DNA from: Lysobacterales bacterium
Lineage (GTDB): Bacteria; Pseudomonadota; Gammaproteobacteria; Xanthomonadales; Xanthomonadaceae
Assembly (NCBI GenBank): GCA_017302135.1
Contig: JAFLDZ010000001.1
Coordinates: forward strand, 534,518 to 598,517
Direction of reading: 5' to 3'
DNA length: 64,000 bases
In this document: piece after piece, positions 55,388-64,000 of the stretch
Layout: the number at the start of each line of letters is the position of its first letter
How positions within the stretch are numbered: the stretch's first letter is position 1
The notes under the pieces: model-generated
Told to the model about the DNA's origin: nothing
Database searches by the model: none
Seen by the model: only the letters and a program-made list of their open reading frames with translations
Position numbers and translations under genes: made by a program

Positions 55388-55928
55388 ATCGCAACCACTC
55401 CCTGACCAGGAACAGCGCGGCGATCGAGCGTCCCTCGGAAAAATCTTCGGCCAGAATCAATTCGTGCAGCGCATCGAGCTTCCACGGCAGCACGTCGAGC
55501 TGTTCCGGTTCGTCGCCCGGCAGCCGCTCCTCGTACAGATCGCGCGCCAGCACCAGGATGGTTTCGTGGCCCATGTAGGTCGGCGCGAGACTGATCCGGC
55601 GCAGCACCGTCAGCGATCGCGCACCGTAGCCGGCTTCTTCCTTCAACTCGCGATTCGCGGCTTCCTCGGGCGTCTCGCCGGCATCGATCTTGCCCTTCAC
55701 CAGGCCCAGTTCGTAGCGATGGGTGCCCGCCGCATATTCGCGGATCAGCAGCGCGGTCTCGTCGTCCAGCATCGGCACCACGATCACCGCGCCGTGCTCG
55801 CTGGCGGGCGCTCGGTGATACAGCCGGCGCTCGCCGTTGGAGAATTCGAGATCCAGTTCTTCGACCACGCGATGCGGGTCGCCTTGATGGCGACGGACCT
55901 CGTGGATGATCGGCAGGGGCCGGGTCAT
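55371..55928 (-). CDS. nudE: ADP compounds hydrolase NudE (Nudix)
   Basis: NudE cleaves ADP-ribose, NADH, Ap3A and similar ADP compounds. The 185 residues include a complete Nudix box (GKIDAGETPEEAANREL then KEEAGYG: Gx5Ex7REUxEExG). APTYMGHETILVLARDLYEE downstream is typical of NudE. It overlaps cysQ by 17 bp, and the NudE-CysQ pairing (both acting on adenosine nucleotides) is conserved. It is divergent from bioA across 50 bp. Confidence 0.92.
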
Positions 55929-55978
55929 GCGGCACCCGGGCGGACGCGCCGCGCAGCCGGACAGGCAATAATGGGAGC

Positions 55979-57406
55979 ATGAAGACGCATGCGCCGATCA
56001 TAAACGACAGCGGGCCGAGCGACGCGGGCCAAGATGCCGCGGGGCGCTGGCGCGCGCGCGATCTCGCGGTGCTCTGGCACCCCTGCACGCAGATGCGCGA
56101 GCATCCCGACACCCTGCCCTTGTTGCCGGTCGCGCGCGGCGAGGGCGCTTGGCTGATCGGTCACGACGGCAGCCGCACATTGGATGCGATCAGCAGCTGG
56201 TGGACAAACATCCATGGCCACTGCGAGCCGCGCATCGCCGAGGCCATCGCGCGGCAGGCGCGGACCCTGGAGCACGTGATCCTGGCCGGGGTCTCGCATG
56301 CGCCTGCGGTCGAGCTGGCGGAGCGGTTGCTCGCCATCGCGCCGCGCCAGGCAGGACGCGCTCCGCTCAACAAAGTGTTCTATGCCGACAACGGGTCGGC
56401 CGGGGTGGAAGTGGCGCTGAAGATGGCGTTCCACTGGTTCCGCAACCGCGACGGCCACGACAGCGGACGCACCAAATTCGTCGCGCTGGAAAACGGCTAT
56501 CACGGCGAAACCATCGGCGCGCTGTCGGTGGGCGATATCCCGCTGTACCGCCGCGTCTACGCGCCGCTGCTGGTCGAATGCCTGTTCGCGCCTTCGCCCG
56601 ATGCCTACCTCGCGGCCGACGGCGTCGATGCCGCCGCGCATGCGGAAGCGGCTGCGGATGCGCTCGCCGATCTCCTCGACCGGCATCGCGGCGATATCTG
56701 CGCACTGATCCTCGAACCCCGCGTGCAGTGCGCGGGCGGCATGCGCATGCACGATCCGGTCTATCTCAAGCGCGTACGCGCGCTGTGCGACGCCCACGAA
56801 GTGTTCCTGATCGCCGATGAGATCGCGGTCGGCTTCGGCCGCACCGGGCCGATGTTCGCGAGCGAGGATTCGGCGGTGATGCCGGATCTGCTGTGCCTGT
56901 CCAAAGGCCTGACCGGCGGCGCGCTGCCGCTGTCGGCGGTGCTGACGACGCAGACGGTGTACGACGGCTTCCTCGACGACTCGCGCGACCGCGCATTCCT
57001 GCATTCGCACAGCTACACCGGCAATCCACTGGCCTGCGCGGCGGCGCTCGCGTCGCTGGACATTTTCGCCAGCGACGAAGTGCTCGCGCGCAACCGCGAC
57101 ACGTCGAAGACGATGCGCGATCTGGCCGCCGGTATCGGCAGGCATCGGCATGTCGCCGACGTGCGCCAGGCCGGAATGATCGTCGCGTTCGAACTCAGCC
57201 GCGATGGCGACAAACGCACGCCGTTCGACCCGGCGCTGCGCATCGGCCTGCGCGCGTATCGCGCGGCGCTTGGGCGCGGCGTGCTGCTGCGCCCGCTCGG
57301 CGATGTGCTGTACTGGATGCCGCCCTACTGCATCGACGCTGCGCAATTGCTGCAGCTCGCCGAAGTCACACTCGCCGCGATCGAAGAGGCCACCGCATGC
57401 GCCTGA
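55979..57406 (+). CDS. bioA: Adenosylmethionine--8-amino-7-oxononanoate aminotransferase
   Basis: BioA makes 7,8-diaminopelargonic acid for biotin, using SAM as amino donor. The 475 residues are longer than usual by an N-terminal lead of about 25. Visible: VLWHPCTQMREH (SAM site), SSWWTNIHGH, YADNGSAGVEVALKMAF (PLP phosphate), ADEIAVGFGRTGPMFA and the PLP lysine in LCLSKGLTGGALPL. GGGAG precedes the ATG. It overlaps rsmE by 10 bp. The rest of the bio genes are not in this window. Confidence 0.94.
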   Translation: MKTHAPIINDSGPSDAGQDAAGRWRARDLAVLWHPCTQMREHPDTLPLLPVARGEGAWLIGHDGSRTLDAISSWWTNIHGHCEPRIAEAIARQARTLEHVILAGVSHAPAVELAERLLAIAPRQAGRAPLNKVFYADNGSAGVEVALKMAFHWFRNRDGHDSGRTKFVALENGYHGETIGALSVGDIPLYRRVYAPLLVECLFAPSPDAYLAADGVDAAAHAEAAADALADLLDRHRGDICALILEPRVQCAGGMRMHDPVYLKRVRALCDAHEVFLIADEIAVGFGRTGPMFASEDSAVMPDLLCLSKGLTGGALPLSAVLTTQTVYDGFLDDSRDRAFLHSHSYTGNPLACAAALASLDIFASDEVLARNRDTSKTMRDLAAGIGRHRHVADVRQAGMIVAFELSRDGDKRTPFDPALRIGLRAYRAALGRGVLLRPLGDVLYWMPPYCIDAAQLLQLAEVTLAAIEEATACA

Positions 57407-58131
57407 CCCGCGTCTTCGTCGACCTGCCGCTCGCGCCCGGCGCGCGCGTCGTGCTGCCCGAGAGCGCGGGCGCGCATCTCGTTCGCGTGCTGCGACTGCG
57501 CGAAGGCGAGGCCTGCGTGCTGTTCAACGGCGACGGCCACGACTACGACGCCACGCTGCTCAGTGCCGGCAAACGCGGGGTCGAAGCGCAAGTGAACGAC
57601 GTACGCGCCATCGACAACGAATCGCCGCTGCGTCTGGTGCTGCTGCAGGGCATCGCCCGTGGCGAGAAGATGGATCTGATCCTGCAGAAAGCGACCGAAC
57701 TGGGCGTCGCCGCGATCGCGCCGGTGTTCGCCGACCGCACCGAAGTGCGACTGGACGGCGACCGTCTGGAAAAGCGCGTCGCGCACTGGCGCAGCGTCGT
57801 CGCGTCGGCCTGCGAACAGAGCGGGCGCGCGCGCATTCCGGAACTGCTCGCGCCGCGTGGATTGTCGGAAGCCGCCGGTGCGCTGGATGCGGACGCGCTG
57901 AAACTCACCCTCGATCCGCTCGGCGAGCATCGCTTCGACACGCTGTCGTCGGTGAGTGCTGCGGGGATCGTGATCGGGATCGGGCCGGAAGGCGGCTGGT
58001 CGGAAAAGGACCGCGTGATTCTCCGCAACGCAGGATTCACCGGCCTGCGTCTCGGCCCGCGCGTGCTGCGCACCGAGACCGCAGGCTTGGCCGCGATCGC
58101 GGCCCTGCAGGCGAAGTTCGGGGATTTGTAG
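57397..58131 (+). CDS. rsmE: 16S rRNA (uracil-1498-N3)-methyltransferase
   Basis: RsmE methylates U1498 of 16S rRNA. The 244-residue SPOUT-fold protein has HLVRVLRLREGEACVLFNGD, KMDLILQKATELGVAAIAPV, SACEQSGRARIPEL and the SAM-binding knot IGIGPEGGWSEKDR with LGPRVLRTETAGLAAI. The start at 57397 lies within bioA, so the two are coupled, as in other gammaproteobacteria. Confidence 0.95.
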   Translation: MRLTRVFVDLPLAPGARVVLPESAGAHLVRVLRLREGEACVLFNGDGHDYDATLLSAGKRGVEAQVNDVRAIDNESPLRLVLLQGIARGEKMDLILQKATELGVAAIAPVFADRTEVRLDGDRLEKRVAHWRSVVASACEQSGRARIPELLAPRGLSEAAGALDADALKLTLDPLGEHRFDTLSSVSAAGIVIGIGPEGGWSEKDRVILRNAGFTGLRLGPRVLRTETAGLAAIAALQAKFGDL

Positions 58132-58155
58132 GGGCTGCCCCGGACTTGATCCGGG

Positions 58156-58292
58156 GGTGGGCCAGAGCCCACCGTTGCGTGAGCAATCGCTCCCCGTCGC
58201 AACTACCAGGCAAGCATTTCAACGATCGAAAAAAGCTTCGATCGAGTTTCGAAGCGATCGATGACACCGTGATGGTGGGCCAGGGGCCCACC
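58156..58292. repeat. REP-type hairpin pair, GGTGGGCC family
   Basis: GGTGGGC-cagA-GCCCACC (58156-58173) and GGTGGGCC-agg-GGCCCACC (58274-58292) lie between convergent rsmE and the cheW-like gene, and are likely to end both transcripts. The inner 58220-58255 has several CGATCG/TTCGAA-type short dyads. Confidence 0.75.
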
Positions 58293-58303
58293 CTACGAAA
58301 TCA

Positions 58304-58780
58304 TCACGCGGCTTGGCGCAGGACCTCGACGATCATCCGCTCGGCGGCATCGAGATCGGGCACCAGGGCCACGTCTTCGTTGAACATCACCCGCAGGCGA
58401 ATGCCCTCGGGCAGGACTTCCTGATGTTCGGTGTGGACGATCAGATTGTCGTGGGAAATCGTCACCAGACGCGGGAAGCCCTGCGCCACCAGCGCGAAGT
58501 ACGGCAATTTCGGGTCGCCGCCGAGAGCCTTGATCACGATCACCTTGGTGCCGATCGATGAGCCTTCGGTGTGGGTGCCGGCGATGCGCGCGAACGACAC
58601 CATCGGCAGACGCCAACCGCGCCAGCGGATCTGGCCGAGCAGCCAGTCCGGCGCGTGTTCGATCGGTTCCGGGTCGGCGTAAGACAGCACTTCGACCGTC
58701 GCCGCGTTCGGCAGCAACAGCTGCGAGCCCGCGATCTGGATGAGGACGCCACGGATGTCGTTGGTGTTCGCGGTGTTCAC
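58304..58780 (-). CDS. CheW-like adaptor of the Chp/Pil chemotaxis cluster (ChpC-like)
   Basis: This 158-residue single CheW domain from a GTG start begins DIRGVLIQIAGSQLLLPNAA. PDWLLGQIRWRGWRLPMVSF is the CheW core GxxxWRG-like strand pair. Its position downstream of a ChpA-type kinase and a CheB-like gene matches ChpC, an auxiliary CheW of the type IV pilus (twitching) signalling system. It would couple kinase to receptor. Confidence 0.85.
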   Translation of the reverse strand: MNTANTNDIRGVLIQIAGSQLLLPNAATVEVLSYADPEPIEHAPDWLLGQIRWRGWRLPMVSFARIAGTHTEGSSIGTKVIVIKALGGDPKLPYFALVAQGFPRLVTISHDNLIVHTEHQEVLPEGIRLRVMFNEDVALVPDLDAAERMIVEVLRQAA

Positions 58781-58841
58781 GGCAATACTCGTCTGTGCGC
58801 GTCGGTGGAATCGGGTCGGAAAATCTGGTCGAAGAATCGGA

Positions 58842-60764
58842 TCAGCTGGGCCAGCGCGACGCGAGTCGGCCGGCGAGTTCCGCAGGCAGCCCGGAGGCGG
58901 CGCCGCGTTTGCGCAGCTCGGCGCAGGCCGCGCCGTCGTAACAATCTTCCGCCGACTGTGCGATCACCAGCGAGCCGCGCGCACCTGCGGCCATTGCGGT
59001 GTCCACCAGTTGCGGATCGCTCCCGCTGAGAAACACGACTGCGCTGCCGGCCGGAGGCAATGCGTCGAAGATCGCTTCGGCGGGCGCGCCATCTGCGGTG
59101 AATTCCAGTCCGCTGCGATGTGCGGCCAGACCGATACCGTCGGGCAGGAAATAGATGGTGCCGGGCGTCGCACCGGCGCCGTTCTGCGCCAATGCGACCG
59201 GCAATGCGGCCGCACGCTCCATCTGCGCGACCAACCGGTCGTAGCGACCGCCCTGCAGATGCAGACGCACCAGCACGACCGCAGGAAATTCGGCGGGAAT
59301 CGACGACAGCAGCTGACGGGCGGGATCGGGGCCGCCAAGACCGGCTTCGACCAGAACGACGCCGATGACATCGCTGCCCGAGCCGGGCATGCCCGGTTTG
59401 TCCGCAGTGCCGTCGTCGAGATCGACCAGCGAGAGGCTGGAAATGCGCGCTTCCAGCGCCGAAAGATCGTGCACGCGGGACGCGGCTGCCGATTTTTCGA
59501 CGAGGGCGGGAGACTCGTCCACCGGCGCCAGTGACATGTCCCCCGAGAGGAATGCGTCGCGGCTCTCCGACAGCGGCGTGCGTTCGGCGGCGGGTGGTGC
59601 GGATGCGACTTCGGGTGCCGGCATGCGCTCGGCCATTGCCGCCTCGAAGGACAAGACTTCTTCGAATACGCGCGGCGCAGCGACGGTCGCCGACACCGAA
59701 TCGAGATCCGCCTCGGCATCGTCTTCGAAATCCAGACCCGTATCGAAACCGCCGTCGAACTGCATCGGCGGGATGTCGCGATCGTTCGACACCGGAGCGT
59801 CGACCGAGAGTGCTTCGAGGAAGAACGCATCGTCGTCGAAATTCATCGGCGAGACGTCGCCTGTCGGTGGCGCCCTGTCGGCATCGTCCTCGAACTGCAC
59901 CGCCTCCAGACGCATGCTTTCGATCTGCATGCCATCTATCTGCATGCCATCGATCTGCGTGCTTTCGATCTGCATGCTTTCCAGCGACAGACGCCCGGTG
60001 GACACGCTGTCCATCATCGATGCGTCCAACTCGGCCGCATCCAACTCGACCGCGTCGAATTCAACCTGTTCGGAAGCGGCCGGCTCGAAAGATGGGGCAT
60101 TCCGCGATGCGGCTTCGAACGATTCGATCTCGAAGGTGTCGATCTCCAGCACCGCAGGCGGCGGCGGTGCCGGCGGCGAGACCGAATGCAGTCCGGGAAT
60201 CGCGTCCAGCAGCGCCTTATCCAGCGACAGTGCATCGTGCATGCTCGGCGTGTACTCCGCCGGCACGCCGTCGCTGGGCACGCTGTCCGCGGTGGCCGCA
60301 GCTTCACGGGTGAAGGCAGCGAGATCCATATCGGCGTAGGCCGCCGCCTGTTTCGAGGTCCATCCCGGCGACGGCTGCCAATCCTGGTCGCTCTCGGTCC
60401 CGGGCGGCAGCACGTTGGTGTCGTGACGGAGTTTCGCCGACAGATGGCGAACCCAGCGCGCGGCATCCCAACCGGCGCGATGCGCGGCGAGATCGGCCTC
60501 GTCGTAGATGACGGTCAGCGTCGGATCCATCAACAGCGCATCGAACTTTTCGAGCGCGTGTTCGATGCTCGGTTCCAGCGCGATCAGAACGACCTGCGGG
60601 GCGTGCGCGCGCAGTGCGGCTTCGTCGGTCTGCGACGGATCGGCGGCCAGCACCAGCTCGGCGCCCGCCTGGCGGAGGGCCTCGGCGATGTTGTCGGCGG
60701 CCTTGCCTGCGCGCGCCAACAGCACGACCCGCGGCATCGCTTCCTTGGAGAACTGGTCAGGCAT
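58842..60764 (-). CDS. Degenerate CheB-like chemotaxis protein (ChpB position)
   Basis: The 640 residues comprise an N-terminal receiver-like fold ([19 protein letters not shown]...VVLIALEP) with no phospho-acceptor Asp at the expected strand. A 300-residue acidic low-complexity linker has five-residue repeats ([10 protein letters not shown], about 255-285). The C-terminal domain (about 455-640) resembles CheB methylesterase: [15 protein letters not shown] occupies the nucleophile-loop position (normally a Ser in STGG), LVRLHLQGG keeps the His, and FLSGSDPQ keeps the Asp. With the serine gone it should lack methylesterase activity. It overlaps chpA by 8 bp. Confidence 0.75.
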   Translation of the reverse strand: MPDQFSKEAMPRVVLLARAGKAADNIAEALRQAGAELVLAADPSQTDEAALRAHAPQVVLIALEPSIEHALEKFDALLMDPTLTVIYDEADLAAHRAGWDAARWVRHLSAKLRHDTNVLPPGTESDQDWQPSPGWTSKQAAAYADMDLAAFTREAAATADSVPSDGVPAEYTPSMHDALSLDKALLDAIPGLHSVSPPAPPPPAVLEIDTFEIESFEAASRNAPSFEPAASEQVEFDAVELDAAELDASMMDSVSTGRLSLESMQIESTQIDGMQIDGMQIESMRLEAVQFEDDADRAPPTGDVSPMNFDDDAFFLEALSVDAPVSNDRDIPPMQFDGGFDTGLDFEDDAEADLDSVSATVAAPRVFEEVLSFEAAMAERMPAPEVASAPPAAERTPLSESRDAFLSGDMSLAPVDESPALVEKSAAASRVHDLSALEARISSLSLVDLDDGTADKPGMPGSGSDVIGVVLVEAGLGGPDPARQLLSSIPAEFPAVVLVRLHLQGGRYDRLVAQMERAAALPVALAQNGAGATPGTIYFLPDGIGLAAHRSGLEFTADGAPAEAIFDALPPAGSAVVFLSGSDPQLVDTAMAAGARGSLVIAQSAEDCYDGAACAELRKRGAASGLPAELAGRLASRWPS

Positions 60765-63700
60765 CGGACCTCACCGCTTCCAGCAGGGAGAACACGTTGC
60801 GCATCAATTCGTTTTCCTGATAAGGCTTGCCGAGATAGCGATTGACGCCGATATCCATCGCGCGCTGGCGGTGTTTGTCGCCGGTACGCGAGGTGATCAT
60901 GATGATCGGCACGTTGGCCAGACGCGGATCGGCCTTCATCGTGGTCGCCAGCTCGTAGCCGTCCATGCGCGGCATTTCGATATCGAGCAGCATCAGATCC
61001 GGAACGCGATCGACCATGCGCTCCAGCGCGTCGATGCCGTCCTTCGCGGTGACCACTTCGAAATTGTTGCGTTCGAGCACGCGACTGCTGACCTTGCGCA
61101 TGGTGATCGAGTCGTCGACCACCATGACCAGCGGCACTGCGCGCTGTTCGACGGGCTGCGGCGCTTGCTCTTCGACTTCCGGCAACAGCGCGGCCTGACG
61201 GCGCACCAGCGGCGCGATGTCGAGGATCACCATGACGCTGCCGTCGCCCATGATGGTGGCGCCGAAAATGCCGGGAATCGACGCGACCTGCGGGCCGATC
61301 GGCTTCACCACGATTTCGCGGTTGCCGATGATCTGGTCCACGGTCACCGCGATGTGCAGATCGCCCGAGCGGGTGAGCAGCAGCGGCATCTGCAGCTGGC
61401 CCTCGGCCTTCGCAGGCGCCTGGCCCAGCAATTTGCCCAGATCGTGCAGCACGTACTCTTCGTTGCCGTAGCGGTAATTGGTGAGATCGCCCTTCGTCAA
61501 TTCCTCGCGACGGATGCGGCCGACGCCGCGGACCGAAGCGATCGGCACCGCGAACGTGGTTTCGCCGATGCGCACGAACGCCGCCTGGGTGACCGCGAGG
61601 GTCTGCGGCAAACGCAGCGTGAAGACCGTGCCGATGCCTTTCTCGGACTGGATGTCGAGCGTGCCGCCGAGTTGGCGGACTTCGCTGGCGACCACGTCCA
61701 TGCCGACGCCGCGACCGGCGAGCCGGCTCACTTCCTCGGCGGTGGAGAAGCCCGGCTCGAGGATCAGCGCATCGAGCTGCGCGTTCGACAGGGTCACGCC
61801 CTTGCGGACGAGACCGCGGGTTTCGCCGCGTTCGCGGATCGCCTTGCGGTCGAGGCCGGCGCCGTCGTCGCTGATCTGCAGCACGACTTCCGAACCTTCC
61901 TTGCGCACCGCGATGGTGACCGCGCCTTCTTCGGGCTTGCCGGCCTGCTTGCGCTGGGCGGGCTTTTCGAGACCGTGCGCCATCGCGTTGCGGAGCATGT
62001 GCTCCAGCGGCGCGGTCATGCGCTCCAGCACATTGCGATCGAGTTCGCCCTGCGCGCCGTCGAGCTTGAGCTGCACCTGCTTGCCGGTATCGGTCGCGGC
62101 CTGGCGCAGGACGCGGCGCAGGCGCGGAACGACGGTGTCGAACGGCACCATGCGGGTGCGCATCAGACCTTCCTGCAGTTCCGAACTCACGCGCGACTGT
62201 TGCAGCAGCAGGGTTTCGTAACCCTGGGTCAGATCGTCGAGCGTGCTGTGCAGGCTGCCAAGGTCGGCTGCGGTTTCGGCGAGCGCGCGCGACAGCTGTT
62301 GCAGGTTGGAGAAACGATCGAGTTCCAGCGGATCGAAGGTCGCGTCGCGGGTTTCGCCTTCGCGCTGGTAGCGCGCGATGATCTGCGCTTCGGTTTCGAT
62401 ATCGAGACGGCGGAGCTGGTCGCGCAGACGGGTATTGGTCTGCTCCATTTCGGCGGTGGCACCGCGGAACGCACCGAGCTGCTGTTCGAGGCGCGACCGG
62501 TAGATCGCGACTTCACCGGCGTAGTTCACCAGGCGGTCGAGCAGTTCGGCGCGGACGCGCACCTGTTCCTGCGAACCGCGCAGACCGACATCGTCGTCGG
62601 CGTTGACGCCGAATTCCATCGGTACGGACAGCGGTTTCAGACTGGGCAGCGCGGCATAGTTCTGAGCCAACGGAGCAGCGGCATCGGCGACCGCTTCGTT
62701 TGCGGCGTCGGCAGCGGCCACTTCGGGCGGCGCGACGGATGGAACGATGGCATCGTCGACGATGGCGTCTTCGACAACGCTTTGCTCGACCAGCGTCTGC
62801 TCGACGAGCTCGCCGACTTCAACTTCGTTCTCATCGGCCGCGTTCGCTTCGGCTTCGACGATGTCGACCACCGTGGTATCGAGGCTGTCTTCGACAAAGG
62901 CCAGGTCGTCTGCAGGCACTTCCCGCGCTGGCGTGTCGAAGGTGAAATCTTCGAAAGCGTAGTCGCCCAGCGAAATCTCCTCGACGGAGATCGCTTCGGC
63001 ATCGGGCGTATCGGACGTCTCCGTTACAGCGGCCGGTGCGTCATCGGATACCGCTTCGAGGAAATCGTCTTCGAGGCGGGCAGCCTCAACGTCGCCCCGT
63101 ACATCGAGCGGCGCCTCGGGGGGCAGCTCGACGGGGATGCCGATGGCGCGGGCATCGAAAGCGGTGATCAGGATGTCCGGCATCGCCACCGCACGTCGGT
63201 CGCCGACGCGGGTGACCATGGTGTGCAAGCGGTCGAAGCCGCGTTCCAGCAGCGGAATATCCTGCTTTTCCAACTGGAGACGATGTTCGGCCACCGCTTC
63301 GAGCAGCGATTCCATGGCATGGCCGAGTTCGCCGATGGCCATGATGCCGGCCATGCGCGCGCCGCCCTTCAGCGTATGCAGATCGCGCTGCAGACCGATG
63401 ATCGCCTCGCGTTCGTCCGGGCGTTCGCGCAGGCGCACCAGCATCTGGTCGGAGTGATCGAGTAGGTCGTGGCCTTCCTCGACGAAAATATCGACGAGAT
63501 CGGAATCGAGGTCGGACATGTCCAGGCCGATGTCCGGATCGATCACGCTCGCATCGCTCAACACCGTCGGTGTCGCACTCGCAGGCGCTGCGCTGGGCGC
63601 TGCCGCTTCGACCAGCGGGATTGCCGCCGGGATATCGCCGAAATCGGCGAACGCCGGCAACTCGATGTGTTCGCCCAACTCCGGTTCGCCGCCTTCGGCA

Positions 63701-64000
63701 AGCAGGCGCTCGGCTTCGAGCAGTTCCGCTTCGCGGCTTTCGGCTTCCAGACGCTCTTCTTCCTGCGTGTCGAACACCTGCCCGCCCTGTCCACGAAGCG
63801 CGGCTTCGAGACGTTCGGCTTCGACGCGTTCGGCTTCGAGGCGTTCGGCTTCGAGGCGTTCGGCTTCGAGGCGTTCGGCTTCGACGCGTTCGGTTTCGAG
63901 ACGTTCGGCTTCGAGGCGTTCGGCTTCGAGGCGTTCGGCTTCGAGGCGTTCGGCTTCGACGCGTTCGGTTTCGAGACGTTCGGCTTCGAGGCGTTCGGCT
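60757..64000 (-). CDS. chpA: ChpA/PilL-type hybrid chemotaxis histidine kinase (5' end beyond the window)
   Basis: This is the C-terminal 1080 or so residues of a CheA-like kinase of the type IV pilus system. Order from the right edge: a repetitive (A/T)ER(L/V)E helix, an Hpt domain ([13 protein letters not shown], phosphorylated His, near 63375), a long acidic linker and a dimerisation domain. The CheA ATPase follows ([39 protein letters not shown]), then a CheW-like domain and a C-terminal receiver with [14 protein letters not shown]. The reading frame stays open to base 64000 through the repeats, so a GTG at 63777 is probably not the true start; the family usually has more Hpt domains upstream. 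Confidence 0.92.
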   Translation of the reverse strand, partial: AERLEAERLETERVEAERLEAERLEAERLEAERLETERVEAERLEAERLEAERLEAERVEAERLEAALRGQGGQVFDTQEEERLEAESREAELLEAERLLAEGGEPELGEHIELPAFADFGDIPAAIPLVEAAAPSAAPASATPTVLSDASVIDPDIGLDMSDLDSDLVDIFVEEGHDLLDHSDQMLVRLRERPDEREAIIGLQRDLHTLKGGARMAGIMAIGELGHAMESLLEAVAEHRLQLEKQDIPLLERGFDRLHTMVTRVGDRRAVAMPDILITAFDARAIGIPVELPPEAPLDVRGDVEAARLEDDFLEAVSDDAPAAVTETSDTPDAEAISVEEISLGDYAFEDFTFDTPAREVPADDLAFVEDSLDTTVVDIVEAEANAADENEVEVGELVEQTLVEQSVVEDAIVDDAIVPSVAPPEVAAADAANEAVADAAAPLAQNYAALPSLKPLSVPMEFGVNADDDVGLRGSQEQVRVRAELLDRLVNYAGEVAIYRSRLEQQLGAFRGATAEMEQTNTRLRDQLRRLDIETEAQIIARYQREGETRDATFDPLELDRFSNLQQLSRALAETAADLGSLHSTLDDLTQGYETLLLQQSRVSSELQEGLMRTRMVPFDTVVPRLRRVLRQAATDTGKQVQLKLDGAQGELDRNVLERMTAPLEHMLRNAMAHGLEKPAQRKQAGKPEEGAVTIAVRKEGSEVVLQISDDGAGLDRKAIRERGETRGLVRKGVTLSNAQLDALILEPGFSTAEEVSRLAGRGVGMDVVASEVRQLGGTLDIQSEKGIGTVFTLRLPQTLAVTQAAFVRIGETTFAVPIASVRGVGRIRREELTKGDLTNYRYGNEEYVLHDLGKLLGQAPAKAEGQLQMPLLLTRSGDLHIAVTVDQIIGNREIVVKPIGPQVASIPGIFGATIMGDGSVMVILDIAPLVRRQAALLPEVEEQAPQPVEQRAVPLVMVVDDSITMRKVSSRVLERNNFEVVTAKDGIDALERMVDRVPDLMLLDIEMPRMDGYELATTMKADPRLANVPIIMITSRTGDKHRQRAMDIGVNRYLGKPYQENELMRNVFSLLEAVRSDA
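63802..64000 (-). repeat. 15-bp minisatellite within chpA
   Basis: About 13 tandem copies of a 15-bp unit (plus strand TTCGAGGCGTTCGGC with GAC/GAG, ACG/GCG and GGT/GGC variants) run to the window edge. A higher-order 75-bp period is visible: the variant TCGACGCGTTCGGTTTCGAG occurs at 63881 and again at 63956. On the minus strand it encodes (A/T)ER(L/V)E repeats in frame, a charged helix. Confidence 0.92.

Noticed and set aside
60508..63465. A 985-codon open frame on the plus strand opposite the chemotaxis kinase gene
   Set aside because: It is an antisense shadow: the minus strand encodes complete Hpt, CheA, CheW and receiver motifs, while the plus-frame product is His/Arg/Ala-rich without domain structure. 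Many such long antisense frames exist in this GC-rich window.
63802..64000. CRISPR-like regular repeats at the right edge
   Set aside because: The units are contiguous 15-mers without spacers, in frame within a coding sequence; they are a minisatellite.

Overview
The window is GC-rich, densely coding gammaproteobacterial chromosome. Gene content and order point to the Xanthomonadaceae/Lysobacteraceae (Lysobacter, Luteimonas, Stenotrophomonas or Xanthomonas relatives): two adjacent ubiH-type hydroxylase genes, the lptD-surA-pdxA-rsmA-apaG-apaH run, lgt-thyA-folA, a Chp/Pil-type chemotaxis cluster, and several families of REP/BIME palindromes between genes. No rRNA, tRNA, CRISPR array or intact insertion sequence was found. 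Assignments rest on reading motifs and gene order; no database search was possible.

Layout. 1-6.1 kb: propionate metabolism (prpB at the left edge, a divergent HTH-citrate synthase fusion, prpE), interrupted between 1.7 and 4.2 kb by AT-richer accessory genes embedded in REP elements and a duplicated segment carrying the 3' end of prpE. 6.2-8.5 kb: mdh and an aspartate-type aminotransferase. 8.6-11.2 kb: a coupled operon of two lipoproteins and an M48 lipoprotein protease. 11.2-15 kb: small membrane protein, MepA-like endopeptidase, an AT-rich two-TM accessory gene, ppiB, a macro-domain gene, a DUF1418-like protein. 15-20 kb: typA, DUF2127, a peptide-amidase-like amidase, a TSUP transporter. 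19.9-24.7 kb: ubiquinone hydroxylases, a DUF6580 membrane protein, PduO adenosyltransferase, a histone-deacetylase-like enzyme. 24.8-32.3 kb: lptD-surA-pdxA-rsmA-apaG-apaH-DUF1287. 32.4-38 kb, minus strand: folA, thyA, lgt, two TPM proteins, LemA, TerC, dgkA. 38.2-40.9 kb: EnvZ/OmpR-type two-component pair, with a divergent CpxP/Spy-like periplasmic protein. 41-45.1 kb: an operon of DUF2946, TonB-dependent receptor, Tat-exported isonitrile-hydratase-like protein, a 44-aa membrane peptide and a PCuAC copper chaperone. 45.4-48.5 kb: an accessory two-gene module with a PLD-like C-terminal domain. 48.8-52.3 kb: a MacAB-type ABC efflux operon. 52.5-58.1 kb: DUF486, a nudE-cysQ-mazG-zinc finger-DUF962 operon, bioA and rsmE. 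58.3-64 kb: CheW-like, degenerate CheB-like and ChpA/PilL-type kinase genes; the last carries a 15-bp in-frame minisatellite and runs off the right edge.

The strongest candidates for something undescribed are: (i) the receptor / exported isonitrile-hydratase-like / PCuAC operon, which could take up and dismantle an isonitrile copper chelator; (ii) the two-gene PLD-like accessory module; (iii) the cassette-like region at 1.7-4.3 kb, where different cargo genes share one downstream tail ending in a copy of the prpE 3' end; (iv) the HTH-citrate synthase fusion beside prpB as a possible metabolite-sensing regulator; (v) the minisatellites in the chemotaxis genes.
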